64,000 bases of DNA, taken from assembly GCF_004804355.1 (NCBI RefSeq), contig NZ_SRWZ01000006.1:186001-250000 (forward strand). The letters run 5' to 3'. The DNA comes from Cognatitamlana onchidii. GTDB taxonomy: Bacteria > Bacteroidota > Bacteroidia > Flavobacteriales > Flavobacteriaceae. Shown piece after piece: positions 36,809 through 45,698 of this stretch (positions within the stretch are counted from its first letter, which is position 1; each line of letters begins with the position of its first letter). A program made the translations under genes and the position numbers. The notes below the pieces were generated by a model, which saw only the letters and a list, made by a program, of their open reading frames with translations, did no database searches and was not told the DNA's origin.

Positions 36809-37924
36809 TTACTTAATGAGTTTTGATAATTCATAACCAATAGCACTTCCTATAGCTACCCCCATCCCTCCAAGTCGCACCCCACAAAACACGTTATCGC
36901 TCAGCTGTTCTACAATGGCTTCTTTTTGATCTCCAATCCCCATAATTCCACTCCAACTATATTCTATATTGTAAGGTGTATTAGGCAAAATAATTGATTT
37001 TAATAGGTCCTCCAAATTGTTCTGAATAAGCTTGGTTTGTCCAAATTCCGTGGTTTCTTCTCCCTTAAAATCTAAATGCCTTCCTCCTCCTAGCAAAATG
37101 CGATTATCGATATTCCTAAAATAATAGTATCCTTTATTTAAATGGAACGTACCCTTAATTTTTAAGTTATTAATAGGTTTGGTAATAAGCACCTGTGCTC
37201 TTGCCGGTTTCACCTGTTTTTTAATAAGACGGGCTGCAAAACCATTGGTGGCTATAATGAGTTTTGAACAACGAATGTCGCACATACTCGTATTAAGATG
37301 TACTGCGTCACAATTTTCCGAAAAACGCATCACCTCTATAGCATTCAAAATCTTTATGCCTTTTGATTGCACCTTGTGCAATAGCGCCTCCATCATTTTT
37401 CCAGTATCTAACTGACCTTCAAACTGATTAAAAATATAAGGTTCATTTATATTCTTAAAACCAAAAATATTGTCCTTAAAACTGAAGGTGTAATCTTTAA
37501 CAATAGGTTTGAGTAAGGTATTAATTTTGTCTTTTTTTTCTAAACAAGTCTCCAATAGACGAAGATCCGATTTAACGAACAGCTCATAGCCGCCCAATTG
37601 CTTGTAGTCAATGACGTGATCTCCTAAGTTTTGCCTTAATAGCCTTAGCCCATTAACACGTTGTTTTACAAGATTAAAAACAGCTTCTTCTGAATGTGAT
37701 TCTAAATCATGTAATAGTTCACTTAAACTACCAAAACAAGCAAATCCAGCGTTTTTTGTACTAGCCCCTTGAGGTAAAACACCTTTTTCTAAGATTAATA
37801 TTTTTGCATTAGGGAAACGGTCTTTTAAATGCATCGCGCAGTTTAAACCCACTATTCCACTGCCTACAATACAGAAATCTACGTTAGTTAACCATGTTTT
37901 TATTTCCCAATAGGACAGGTTCAT
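36809..37924 (-). CDS. FAD-dependent oxidoreductase (DAO family)
   Basis: 371 residues. FCIVGSGIVGLNCAMHLKDRFP is the FAD-binding GxGxxG near the N terminus; STKNAGFACFGS follows, as in glycine/D-amino-acid oxidases and YgaF-like enzymes. The C-terminal SWSGIMGIGDQKEAIVEQLSDNVFCGVRLGGMGVAIG closes the FAD site (landmark from residue 325). The substrate is unknown; a secondary amine or amino acid is the family norm. Its stop is directly adjacent to the mtgA start. Confidence 0.85.
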   Translation of the reverse strand: MNLSYWEIKTWLTNVDFCIVGSGIVGLNCAMHLKDRFPNAKILILEKGVLPQGASTKNAGFACFGSLSELLHDLESHSEEAVFNLVKQRVNGLRLLRQNLGDHVIDYKQLGGYELFVKSDLRLLETCLEKKDKINTLLKPIVKDYTFSFKDNIFGFKNINEPYIFNQFEGQLDTGKMMEALLHKVQSKGIKILNAIEVMRFSENCDAVHLNTSMCDIRCSKLIIATNGFAARLIKKQVKPARAQVLITKPINNLKIKGTFHLNKGYYYFRNIDNRILLGGGRHLDFKGEETTEFGQTKLIQNNLEDLLKSIILPNTPYNIEYSWSGIMGIGDQKEAIVEQLSDNVFCGVRLGGMGVAIGSAIGYELSKLIK

Positions 37925-38110
37925 AGAGCAGTTATTGGTTATTGGTAAAAATAGGAATTAATTTGGGGAACTTTTGTTAAGATTAAGCCTAGCCACTTTT
38001 ATGAAACCCTTATTTACAAACGCTCCATTAAAATTAGGTTAAAAAGTCAAAAGGTTCAGTTATAAAAAGACAGGTTGCTATTTGCAAGGTCTCACAAAAA
38101 AAAGAGTCAT

Positions 38111-38146
38111 AAAAAAACTCCGAAATTTATTTTCGGAGTTTTTTTA
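38111..38146. terminator. Terminator after accC
   Basis: Perfect 11-bp stem AAACTCCGAAA (38115-38125) / TTTCGGAGTTT (38131-38141), loop TTTAT, flanked by an A-run and a T-run. It lies five bases beyond the accC stop in the leftward direction and can work both ways. Confidence 0.92.
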
Positions 38147-38150
38147 TGTT

Positions 38151-39503
38151 TTAATCTTCAACCTGTTTTTCTATAACAAAGTCTTCCATAAATTTAGTGG
38201 TATAATTACCAGCTAAATAATCTGGATGATCCATAAGCTGTCTATGGAATGGTATTGTGGTTTTAATACCTTCAATAACAAACTCATCTAGGGCGCGCTT
38301 CATTTTATTAATAGCTTCCTCTCTGGTTTGAGCAGTTGTTATCAACTTGGCAATCATAGAGTCGTAGTTAGGCGGTATTGCATAACCTGCATAAACGTGT
38401 GTGTCCAATCGAACCCCATGCCCCCCTGGCGCATGTAATGTGGTGATACGGCCCGGAGATGGTCTAAAATCATTAAACGGATCTTCAGCATTAATACGAC
38501 ATTCTATTGAATGCAAATTTGGCGTATAGTTTTTACCTGAAATAGGAACTCCAGCCGCTACTAAAATTTGCTCTCTAATCAAGTCAAAATCTATAACTTG
38601 TTCCGTAATTGGGTGCTCCACCTGAATACGTGTATTCATTTCCATGAAGTAGAAATTGCGGTGTTTGTCAACTAAAAACTCGACTGTTCCTGCGCCTTCA
38701 TATTTTATATACTCTGCAGCTTTTACTGCCGCCTTACCCATTTTATCACGTAATTCTTTGGTCATAAATGGTGAGGGCACTTCTTCTGTTAATTTTTGAT
38801 GACGACGTTGAACAGAGCAATCGCGTTCAGACAAATGACATGCCTTTCCTGTAGAATCACCAACAATTTGAATTTCAATATGACGTGGTTCTTCTATAAG
38901 TTTTTCCATGTACATATCATCATTCCCAAAAGCAGCTTTCGATTCTGTTCTTGCAGATTCCCAAGCAGCTTGCAAATCTTCTGGTTTCCAAACGGCACGC
39001 ATACCTTTTCCACCACCTCCTGCAGAAGCTTTTAACATCACAGGGTATCCTGTTTCTTCAGCAAGCTTTTTACATTCCTCAAAATCTTCTATTATACCAT
39101 CACTTCCTGGGACACAAGGTACACCTGCAGCAACCATAGTAGCTTTAGCATTGGCTTTATCTCCCATTCTATCAATCATTTCTGGAGAAGCACCAATAAA
39201 TTTTATACCATGTTCTTCACAAATTTTTGAAAACTTAGCATTCTCTGATAAAAATCCGTATCCTGGATGAACAGCATCTGCATTAGTAATTTCTGCTGCC
39301 GAAATGATGTTAGACATTTTTAGATAAGATTCGCTACTTGCTGGTGGCCCAATACAAACAGCTTCGTCTGCAAATTTAACATGCAGACTTTCTTCATCAA
39401 CAGTGGAATAAACTGCCACCGTTTTTATGCCCATTTCTTTACAGGTTCTAATAACACGTAGTGCTATCTCACCTCTATTGGCTATTAATATTTTTTTAAA
39501 CAT
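38151..39503 (-). CDS. accC: Acetyl-CoA carboxylase, biotin carboxylase subunit
   Basis: 450 residues, full length. [19 protein letters not shown] terminus, ATP-grasp loop [28 protein letters not shown], and [16 protein letters not shown] with the catalytic Glu and Arg. It carboxylates biotin on AccB with bicarbonate and ATP, the first step of fatty acid synthesis. It follows accB by about 100 bases of AT-rich repeats (several CTTTTAAA units), then ends at a strong terminator. Confidence 0.96.
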   Translation of the reverse strand: MFKKILIANRGEIALRVIRTCKEMGIKTVAVYSTVDEESLHVKFADEAVCIGPPASSESYLKMSNIISAAEITNADAVHPGYGFLSENAKFSKICEEHGIKFIGASPEMIDRMGDKANAKATMVAAGVPCVPGSDGIIEDFEECKKLAEETGYPVMLKASAGGGGKGMRAVWKPEDLQAAWESARTESKAAFGNDDMYMEKLIEEPRHIEIQIVGDSTGKACHLSERDCSVQRRHQKLTEEVPSPFMTKELRDKMGKAAVKAAEYIKYEGAGTVEFLVDKHRNFYFMEMNTRIQVEHPITEQVIDFDLIREQILVAAGVPISGKNYTPNLHSIECRINAEDPFNDFRPSPGRITTLHAPGGHGVRLDTHVYAGYAIPPNYDSMIAKLITTAQTREEAINKMKRALDEFVIEGIKTTIPFHRQLMDHPDYLAGNYTTKFMEDFVIEKQVED

Positions 39504-39604
39504 AATTTTTAAGTTTATCAGTTTATGGTTTATTAGGTTTAAAAAGTTTAGTTGCTATTTGATATGCTTCTAAACTCTTAACTTTTAAACTTTTAAACTT
39601 TTAA

Positions 39605-40096
39605 TTAAGACGGATCTACTAAGAATAATGGCTGATCAAACTCTACAGGCGAAGAATCATCCACTAATATTTTTACAATCTTTCCTGAAACTTCAGATTC
39701 AATCTCGTTGAATAATTTCATGGCTTCAATAATACATAATACGTCGCCCTCTGCAATGGTTTGTCCAACTTCAACAAATAATGGTTTATCTGGTGATGGT
39801 TTTCTGTAGAAGGTACCAATAATTGGTGATTTTATCGTAATATATTTTGAATCATCAGAAGCTGGCGCTGGTGCTGCCGGTGCAGGTGCTGCAGGCACTG
39901 GCGCACTTGCTTCAACAACAGGTGCTGCTTGAATTGGCTGTGGTATTGGAGCAGCAGGTACTTGATGAACAATGGTTGTGTCTGAATCCGAGCCTGTTCT
40001 AATAGTAATCTTTACGTCATCCATTTCCAATTTAACCTCACTTGCACCAGATTTGGCAACAAATTTGATTAAGTTTTGAATCTCTTTTAAATCCAT
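39605..40096 (-). CDS. accB: Acetyl-CoA carboxylase biotin carboxyl carrier protein
   Basis: 163 residues. The N-terminal segment (MDLKEIQNLIKFVAKSGASE) is followed by an Ala/Pro-rich linker (about 45-80). The biotinyl domain has the EAMKLFNEIE motif with the biotin-accepting Lys127. The thumb insertion sequence SPDKPLFVEVGQ is present. It carries CO2 between AccC and the AccAD carboxyltransferase. Confidence 0.96.
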   Translation of the reverse strand: MDLKEIQNLIKFVAKSGASEVKLEMDDVKITIRTGSDSDTTIVHQVPAAPIPQPIQAAPVVEASAPVPAAPAPAAPAPASDDSKYITIKSPIIGTFYRKPSPDKPLFVEVGQTIAEGDVLCIIEAMKLFNEIESEVSGKIVKILVDDSSPVEFDQPLFLVDPS

Positions 40097-40120
40097 AATT
40101 TTTTGCTAATTAGTTAATGG

Positions 40121-41122
40121 TTAGTCTTTTGAATTATAAGCCCATTTTAGGTAAATAGAGCCCCAATTAAATCCGCCCCCAAAAGCGGCAAAAATGATAT
40201 TATCGCCTTTTTTTAGTTGCGATTCGTAGTCATTAATTAGAAGCGGTAAAGTTGCAGATGTGGTATTCCCATATTTATGAATATTCATCATTACCTTTTC
40301 TTCCTCTAAATTTATGCGTTGTGCGGTAGCATCGATAATACGTTTATTTGCTTGATGTGCAGCAAGCCAATCAACACTATCTTTAGTTAAATTATTACGT
40401 TCTAAAATTTTAACAGTGGCATCGGCCATATTAAACACAGCATTTTTAAATACGGTTCTTCCTTCCTGAAAAGCATAGTGCCCGCCTTGCTCTAAAATTT
40501 CAGCTGTTAATTTATGTGAAGACCCTCCATAGGTAGCTTGTAAAAATTCTCTTCCGCTCCCATCGCTTCTTAAGTATTCATCTTGCAACCCTAAATTCTC
40601 TTCATTAGGTTCAAATAAAACTGCTCCAGCACCATCTCCAAAAATAATACAGGTTGCCCGGTCTTTATAATTAATAATAGACGACATTTTATCGGCACCT
40701 ATTAGTAATACGTTTTTGTATCTCCCAGATTCAATATAACTAGCTGCCACAGACATCCCATATAAAAAACTAGAACATGCTGCATCCATATCGAAAGAAA
40801 AAGCATTCGTTGCTCCAATTTCTGAAGCAGTAAAAGAAGCAGTAGAAGCCGCTTTCATATCTGGAGTGGCAGTTGCAACAATAACTAGTTCAATGTCTTT
40901 TGGGTCCAAACCCTTTTTATTTATAAGATCTTGAGCTGCTTTAATAGCTAGATAAGAGGTTCCTTTACCATCATCTTTAAGAATACGACGTTCTTTAATA
41001 CCCGTTCTAGTGGTTATCCATTCGTCATTAGTATCAACCATAGTTTCAAGAATTTGATTGGTTAATACATAGTCTGGCACATATGCGCCTACAGCTGTAA
41101 TTGCCGCTGAGATTTTACTCAT
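40121..41122 (-). CDS. fabH: Beta-ketoacyl-ACP synthase III
   Basis: 333 residues. Catalytic Cys116 in DMDAACSSFLYG, then the His of WLAAHQANKRI and Asn of HKYGNTTSA complete the Cys-His-Asn triad. It condenses an acyl-CoA primer with malonyl-ACP to start fatty acid chains; in this phylum branched primers are common. It lies 24 bases upstream of accB. A terminator hairpin separates it from rpmF, so fabH-accB-accC probably has its own promoter in 41123-41253. Confidence 0.95.
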   Translation of the reverse strand: MSKISAAITAVGAYVPDYVLTNQILETMVDTNDEWITTRTGIKERRILKDDGKGTSYLAIKAAQDLINKKGLDPKDIELVIVATATPDMKAASTASFTASEIGATNAFSFDMDAACSSFLYGMSVAASYIESGRYKNVLLIGADKMSSIINYKDRATCIIFGDGAGAVLFEPNEENLGLQDEYLRSDGSGREFLQATYGGSSHKLTAEILEQGGHYAFQEGRTVFKNAVFNMADATVKILERNNLTKDSVDWLAAHQANKRIIDATAQRINLEEEKVMMNIHKYGNTTSATLPLLINDYESQLKKGDNIIFAAFGGGFNWGSIYLKWAYNSKD

Positions 41123-41252
41123 AACTTTATAGTTAATTTGTCCAAAAAATGATTAAAATTGAACAAAAACGTTTAAAATTTCGTGAAAACTACTAAATTT
41201 TGATGTAATAATTTGCAAATTACTGGTTTTTGTCCTTTAGAAAAAGTATTTC

Positions 41253-41282
41253 ATAAAAAAAACGCTCATAAATGAGCGTTTT
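41253..41282 (-). terminator. Terminator after rpmF
   Basis: Perfect 9-bp stem AACGCTCAT (41261-41269) / ATGAGCGTT (41272-41280) with a two-base spacing. Read leftward it is followed by eight T's (plus-strand A-run 41253-41260). Confidence 0.85.
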
Positions 41283-41303
41283 ATTATATGCTTGCATAGC
41301 TAA

Positions 41304-41507
41304 TTATGCTACGTTTTCTATTTCCTCAGAATTATCAATCAATACTTGACCTCTGTAATATAATTTTCCTTCATGCCAGTGTGCTCTGTGGTATAAATGA
41401 GCTTCACCTGTTGTTGGGCATGTAGCAATTTGTGGCGCAGTTGCTTTGTAATGAGTTCTTCTCTTATCTCTTCTTGTTCTCGAGATTTTTCTCTTAGGAT
41501 GTGCCAT
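41304..41507 (-). CDS. rpmF: 50S ribosomal protein L32
   Basis: 67 residues, start [20 protein letters not shown] as in nearly all L32 proteins. Only one Cys is left ([11 protein letters not shown]), so the zinc-binding four-Cys form is not used. It follows the DUF177 gene by nine bases, the classic yceD-rpmF pair upstream of fatty acid genes. Confidence 0.96.
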   Translation of the reverse strand: MAHPKRKISRTRRDKRRTHYKATAPQIATCPTTGEAHLYHRAHWHEGKLYYRGQVLIDNSEEIENVA

Positions 41508-41516
41508 TTTATGTGT

Positions 41517-42056
41517 TTATTTATCCGTTAATAATTTCTTTAATGTATTCCAACGAGGATCTATATCCTCTTCTTTATCTTTATCTTCTTTAAGCTTTGG
41601 GCTTAATTCTTCTAATTTTTTTAGTATTTCTGAATCTAACGTGCCGTCTGCAACACCTGGATGAACCCTCTTGATTGGAACTGCTAATATGACTAATTCA
41701 TATACGTATTGTTGTATATTAATTTCATAAGAACCATGTGGTATAATAAGAATATCGACGTATTCATCATTATAATCCTCTCCAAACTTAACCACCAAAT
41801 CAAAACTATTATCGATGGCTTGCTTATAAGGTTCGTTTGTTAAGTCACAATTTATATTAACCCAACCAGAAATTTCAAAATGTAATTCAAGTAATGTTGA
41901 TTTTTTTTCTAAAACCACATTTACGTTAACATCAACATCATTAAAATCTTCATACTCAAAATGTTCAAAGAACGCCTTCGCTACTTTATACTCAAAATGA
42001 TGCTTTCCTACCTTTAATCCTACAAACGGAATAATAAACTCCTTCAATGCCTTCAT
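41517..42056 (-). CDS. DUF177 (YceD-like) protein
   Basis: 179 residues starting MKALKEFIIPFVGLKVGKHHFEY. The DUF177 core has FEISGWVNINCDLTNEPYKQAI (landmark near residue 62), where the usual Cys pair is reduced to one. It ends in an acidic LKEDKDKEEDIDPRWNTLKKL, the conserved DPRWxxLKxL tail. YceD is tied to 23S rRNA and ribosome assembly and always pairs with rpmF. Confidence 0.88.
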   Translation of the reverse strand: MKALKEFIIPFVGLKVGKHHFEYKVAKAFFEHFEYEDFNDVDVNVNVVLEKKSTLLELHFEISGWVNINCDLTNEPYKQAIDNSFDLVVKFGEDYNDEYVDILIIPHGSYEINIQQYVYELVILAVPIKRVHPGVADGTLDSEILKKLEELSPKLKEDKDKEEDIDPRWNTLKKLLTDK

Positions 42057-42180
42057 TATCACATCTATTTTGAGCCTGCAAATATATAAATTTTTATTTA
42101 CGCGACATGACTTATAAACATTTTTTTGTTCATATTTCTAATACGAATACAATCTAGTATTCCTATTCATAGTCAGTTTG

Positions 42181-43233
42181 TTAACGTCTTTCTTTTCTGG
42201 GTGCTTTTTTAAGTGGATTTGCTGTAAGAAGATTATAGGATTTTCTGTTTCTAAAGATTTGAATCCCGCTAAAAACAGCTTCCTTAAAGGAGCCATGATC
42301 TGCTTGTCCTTTACCAGCAATTTCGTAGGCAGTTCCATGATCTGGAGAGGTTCTCACTTTATTTAAGCCAGCAGTAAAATTAACGCCTTGCCCAAAAGAC
42401 AGGGTTTTAAACGGTATTAATCCTTGATCGTGGTAAGATGCTATAATAGCGTCAAAATTCCTGTAATTATCAGATCCAAAAAAGCTATCGGCTGCATATG
42501 GACCAAATACTAGCTTGCCATTTTCTTTTATTTTTTGAATTGTAGGTCTTAAAACATCATCGTCTTCGCTACCAATAACACCATTATCTCCGGTATGCGG
42601 ATTGATTCCTAAAACCGCAATTTTTGGCTTTTGAATATTAAAATCTTTTTTTAAAGATTCATAAACCGTATTTATTTTTTGTGAAATTAGTTCTGGTGTA
42701 ATATGACTAGCAATATCTTTAACAGGAACATGATCTGTAAATAGTCCTACCCTTAATGTATTTGCAACCATAAACATTAAACTATCTCCTTCTAATTCTT
42801 GTGCTAAATAATCTGTATGCCCAGGGAATTTAAAGTTGTCGGACTGAATATTATGTTTATTTATAGGCGCTGTAACCAATACATCAATATCACCACTCTT
42901 TAAAAACTTGGTTGCTATTTCCAACGACTTTATGGCATAAGTTCCTACTTTTGGATCTTCTTTTCCAAATTCAATCTTCACACTCTCATTCCACGCATTA
43001 AACACATTTACCTTGCCATGCACCAATTGCCCCATGTTGTTTATACTGTTGAACGATATCTGCGATTTAAAATGAGACTTATAAAAGGCCATGTTTTTTG
43101 TTGAAGCGAAAACGACTGGCGTACAAAAATCCAGCATCCTTGAATCTTCAAATGTTTTTAACACAATTTCACCTCCTATGCCATTTAAATCTCCTATAGA
43201 AATCCCAACGATTATATTTTGTTCTTGCTTCAT
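42181..43233 (-). CDS. pdxA: 4-hydroxythreonine-4-phosphate dehydrogenase
   Basis: 350 residues. VGISIGDLNGIGGEIVLKTF start, HTDYLAQEL with a metal-ligand His, LGINPHTGDNGVIG, and ISYHDQGLIPFKTL with a second metal-ligand His, then TSPDHGTAYEIAGKG. It oxidises 4-phosphohydroxy-L-threonine with NAD+ on the route to pyridoxal phosphate. It is divergent from ribE, and leads toward the DUF177 gene with 124 bases between. Confidence 0.94.
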   Translation of the reverse strand: MKQEQNIIVGISIGDLNGIGGEIVLKTFEDSRMLDFCTPVVFASTKNMAFYKSHFKSQISFNSINNMGQLVHGKVNVFNAWNESVKIEFGKEDPKVGTYAIKSLEIATKFLKSGDIDVLVTAPINKHNIQSDNFKFPGHTDYLAQELEGDSLMFMVANTLRVGLFTDHVPVKDIASHITPELISQKINTVYESLKKDFNIQKPKIAVLGINPHTGDNGVIGSEDDDVLRPTIQKIKENGKLVFGPYAADSFFGSDNYRNFDAIIASYHDQGLIPFKTLSFGQGVNFTAGLNKVRTSPDHGTAYEIAGKGQADHGSFKEAVFSGIQIFRNRKSYNLLTANPLKKAPRKERR

Positions 43234-43405
43234 TAAAAAGACAACTTTTGTTTGTAATTTTCTTTTGTAGCGTAAAATTTTATTTTACTTGTCTAATCTC
43301 TAAGTTAATCTGTAAATTTTCTTCATTTAGTCTTTATAAATCTTTAAATGAAAAAATTCATTTACTTTTGAATTTGCAAATTTAATTAAATAAACAGGAA
43401 TTGAT

Positions 43406-43996
43406 ATGTTTACTGGAATTATTGAAGATATTGGCATTGTTACTGATTTAAAAGCGGAATTTGATAATCTTCACATTACTGTGCGTAGCAAGATAACCTC
43501 TGAATTAAAGATTGATCAAAGTATAGCGCACAATGGTGTTTGTCTTACAGTTGTCTCTATCGAAAACGACACCTACACGGTAACCGCCATAAAAGAAACT
43601 TTAGATAAAACTAGTTTGAGTCACTTAGAGGTTGGTAACCATGTAAACCTTGAACGCGCTATGAAACTTGGAGATAGGCTAGATGGGCATATTGTTCAGG
43701 GTCATGTAGATCAAACCGCCACATGTATATCAATTAAAGAAGAGAATGGTAGCTGGGTATTTACTTTTAAATATGATAGTTCACTAAATAATATCACTAT
43801 TGAAAAAGGTTCTATTACCGTTAACGGCACTAGCTTAACTGTTGTTAATTCTAAAAGAGACACCTTTAGTGTAGCCATTATTCCTTATACTTTTGAACAC
43901 ACCAATTTTAATACCTTTAAAGAAGGAACTGTTGTAAACTTAGAATTCGATGTGCTTGGAAAGTATGTAGCTAAACTTGTAGAATTAAACAGCTAA
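43406..43996 (+). CDS. ribE: Riboflavin synthase, alpha subunit
   Basis: 196 residues made of two homologous lumazine-binding halves: MFTGIIEDIGIV start, SIAHNGVCLTVV in the first half, LDGHIVQGHVDQTA, and the matching GSITVNGTSLTVV in the second. It dismutates two 6,7-dimethyl-8-ribityllumazine to riboflavin. A -7-like TACTTTTG (43363-43370) lies upstream. No FMN riboswitch was seen. It converges on the small PID-CTERM-like gene, two bases between stops. Confidence 0.94.
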   Translation: MFTGIIEDIGIVTDLKAEFDNLHITVRSKITSELKIDQSIAHNGVCLTVVSIENDTYTVTAIKETLDKTSLSHLEVGNHVNLERAMKLGDRLDGHIVQGHVDQTATCISIKEENGSWVFTFKYDSSLNNITIEKGSITVNGTSLTVVNSKRDTFSVAIIPYTFEHTNFNTFKEGTVVNLEFDVLGKYVAKLVELNS

Positions 43997-43998
43997 AC

Positions 43999-44217
43999 TT
44001 ACTTTCTTTTAGGAAACAAGGTCTTTTTTACCCCGTAATAGAGTCCAGCAATAACACCCAAAAGAACCCCACCATCTATCGGGAACGGCGGCGGAGGTGG
44101 CCCATCGGGACTACCAGGTGCTGGCAATTGAGGGTCATCAAGCCCTAAAGCCATACAACTACAACTTATTAATACAAATAAGACTGAGGCAAATATTCTT
44201 TTACTTTGTATTGTCAT
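43999..44217 (-). CDS. Small PID-CTERM-like sorted protein, 72 residues
   Basis: Signal peptide MTIQSKRIFASVLFVLISCSCMALG (first 25 residues), a short Pro-rich linker (SPDGPPPPPFP), then PIDGG followed by a hydrophobic helix (VLLGVIAGLYYGV) and a basic end (KKTLFPKRK). This three-part C terminus of motif, helix and Arg/Lys cluster matches the PID-CTERM sorting signals found in Bacteroidota. Almost nothing lies between signal and anchor, so it may be a tiny wall or surface peptide. A perfect -7 element TACATTTG on the minus strand (plus 44225-44232) sits only eight bases before the ATG, so the transcript may be nearly leaderless. Confidence 0.7.
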   Translation of the reverse strand: MTIQSKRIFASVLFVLISCSCMALGLDDPQLPAPGSPDGPPPPPFPIDGGVLLGVIAGLYYGVKKTLFPKRK

Positions 44218-44521
44218 GTGGCCACAAATGTATAAAAAAAAGCGACTTCATAAAAATGATTACTGCTAATATACTTACAAATTAATACTAAGCAGTAAAA
44301 TCATCCGATAAATGTCAACTTCAGAGCTTTTCGCCCTTATAGCTAATAATTCTTTATTCTATAAACAACTCAAACCCCGCATCTTCTCTTTCCATCCTGT
44401 TTAAAATCCATATCAAAAATACGGTATTCTTTTAAAAAAGTCTTTTTTTTAACGTAATAGTTACTTAAAGTTAAACTAAAAAAAGCCTTACATCTCTGCA
44501 AGGCTTTACAATTTCTAAAAG
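44218..44521. other. Gene-free stretch before tRNA-CAU
   Basis: About 300 bases. It holds the promoter of the PID-CTERM-like gene on the left, an 8-bp inverted repeat TTACTGCT / AGCAGTAA around 44262-44303 with a long loop, and the tRNA terminator on the right. No coding signal seen. Confidence 0.5.
44475..44507 (-). terminator. Terminator of tRNA-CAU
   Basis: Read leftward: AAAGCCTT (44500-44507 complement), ten-base loop, AAGGCTTT (44482-44489 complement), then T-run. It begins 15 bases after the tRNA 3' end. Confidence 0.8.
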
Positions 44522-44595
44522 TGGTCCCACCTGGGCTCGAACCAGGGACTTTCTGATTATGAGTCAGATACTCTAACCAACTGAGTTATAGGACC
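44522..44595 (-). tRNA. tRNA with anticodon CAU (Met elongator or Ile2)
   Basis: A 74-nt cloverleaf. Acceptor GGTCCTA / TGGGACC, discriminator A; D arm AACTCAGTTGGTTAGAGTA; anticodon stem TCTGA/TCAGA with loop CTCATAA, anticodon CAU; T arm CCTGG TTCGAGC CCAGG. It lacks the initiator features (unpaired position 1, three G-C pairs in the anticodon stem). Sequence alone does not cleanly separate elongator Met from lysidine-modified Ile2; the C4-G69 and C5-G68 pairs are compatible with either. Confidence 0.93.
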
Positions 44596-44776
44596 GAAAT
44601 TGGAGTGCAATATTACTACTTATTTTATTTCTTACCAAGAAACGAACATTAATAAATTTAAAAAACACATTCATTTTTAATGTTCGAAATTTTTAACGTG
44701 AGCATCAAGTGGTTACACAGGTTCTTAGTTTTTTATTTACTTTTTCTAAAGATAAAAAATTTAAACATGTGAAAAA

Positions 44777-45181
44777 TTATGGCTTTATCTCTTGACACAG
44801 CTCTATTAAAACCCCATTTGAAGATTTGGGGTGTAAAAAAGCCACCATCTTATTATCTGCGCCTTTCTTTGGTGTTTCATTGAGTACCTTAAACCCTTCA
44901 TGCTTAAGACGCTCAATTTCAGCAACTATATCATCAACATCAAAAGCAATATGATGAATGCCCTCCCCTTTTCTTTCTATAAACTTTGCAATGGGACTAT
45001 TACTATGAGTTGCTTCTAGCAGTTCAATTTTATTACTCCCAACTTGAAAAAAGGAGGTGCTCACTCCCTCGGACGCAACGGTTTCTACTTTATAGTGAGC
45101 TTGCCCAAATAATCTGGCAAATAAATCATTAGAGTTTTCTAGACTTTTAACAGCAATTCCTATATGTTCTATTTTATTCAT
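44777..45181 (-). CDS. mce: Methylmalonyl-CoA epimerase
   Basis: 134 residues from the ATG at 45181 (MNKIEHIGIAVKSLENS); an upstream in-frame start adds 12 unrelated residues. Two VOC beta-alpha-beta modules give the metal site: HIGIAV His near the N terminus, IHHIAFDVDD in the middle and the Glu of VLIELCQ at the end. It converts (S)- to (R)-methylmalonyl-CoA for the mutase in propionate metabolism. Confidence 0.92.
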   Translation of the reverse strand: MNKIEHIGIAVKSLENSNDLFARLFGQAHYKVETVASEGVSTSFFQVGSNKIELLEATHSNSPIAKFIERKGEGIHHIAFDVDDIVAEIERLKHEGFKVLNETPKKGADNKMVAFLHPKSSNGVLIELCQEIKP

Positions 45182-45292
45182 AACACTAATACCTATTAAT
45201 AGATCCAAATTAAACAATCTAAAATCAATATTATCTTTAAATATCCGTTATTTTTGCATGGTAGTTAGAATTAAAGCTATGATATAGCGATT

Positions 45293-45688
45293 ATGGAAGA
45301 GAGTCAAAGACAAAAAAAAATAGGTTCGGTTTTACAACACGACCTAGTAGATGTGCTCCAAGGTGCAGCGACACAAGGCGGAATGCGAGGTGTTTTAATT
45401 TCTGTAACCAAAGTTAAGGTTACTGTAGACCTTTCGGTAGCTAAGGTTTATTTAAGTATTTTTCCAAGCGATAAAGGACAAGAACTATTAGAAGGTATTA
45501 AATCCAACACCCCATTAATTCGACACGAATTAGCACAGCGCACCAAAAATCAGTTACGCCGAATGCCACACTTGGAGTTTTTTATTGATGATTCTTTGGA
45601 GTATATTGATCAAATTGAAAAGTCCTTAAAAGGCGAAGAAAACCCTTTAAAGGACCCATCTACTTTAGACAAGAGAAAAAAATCGTAA
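45293..45688 (+). CDS. rbfA: Ribosome-binding factor A
   Basis: 131 residues, single KH-like RbfA domain: RQKKIGSVLQHDLVDVLQ start, VTVDLSVAKVYLSIFP strand and ELAQRTKNQLRRMPHLEFFIDDSLEY end. It helps 16S rRNA 5'-end maturation of the 30S subunit in the cold. The start ATG is 112 bases from the divergent mce. It is followed after 10 bases by the FtsX-type permease gene. Confidence 0.94.
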   Translation: MEESQRQKKIGSVLQHDLVDVLQGAATQGGMRGVLISVTKVKVTVDLSVAKVYLSIFPSDKGQELLEGIKSNTPLIRHELAQRTKNQLRRMPHLEFFIDDSLEYIDQIEKSLKGEENPLKDPSTLDKRKKS

Positions 45689-45698
45689 CCTAGTTTAT

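Noticed and set aside
38908-39270. 120-residue plus-strand frame
   Set aside because: Shadow of accC, which is fully conserved on the other strand.
39530-39605. CTTTTAAA repeats between accB and accC
   Set aside because: Low-complexity AT sequence; no CRISPR-like regular spacing and no gene.
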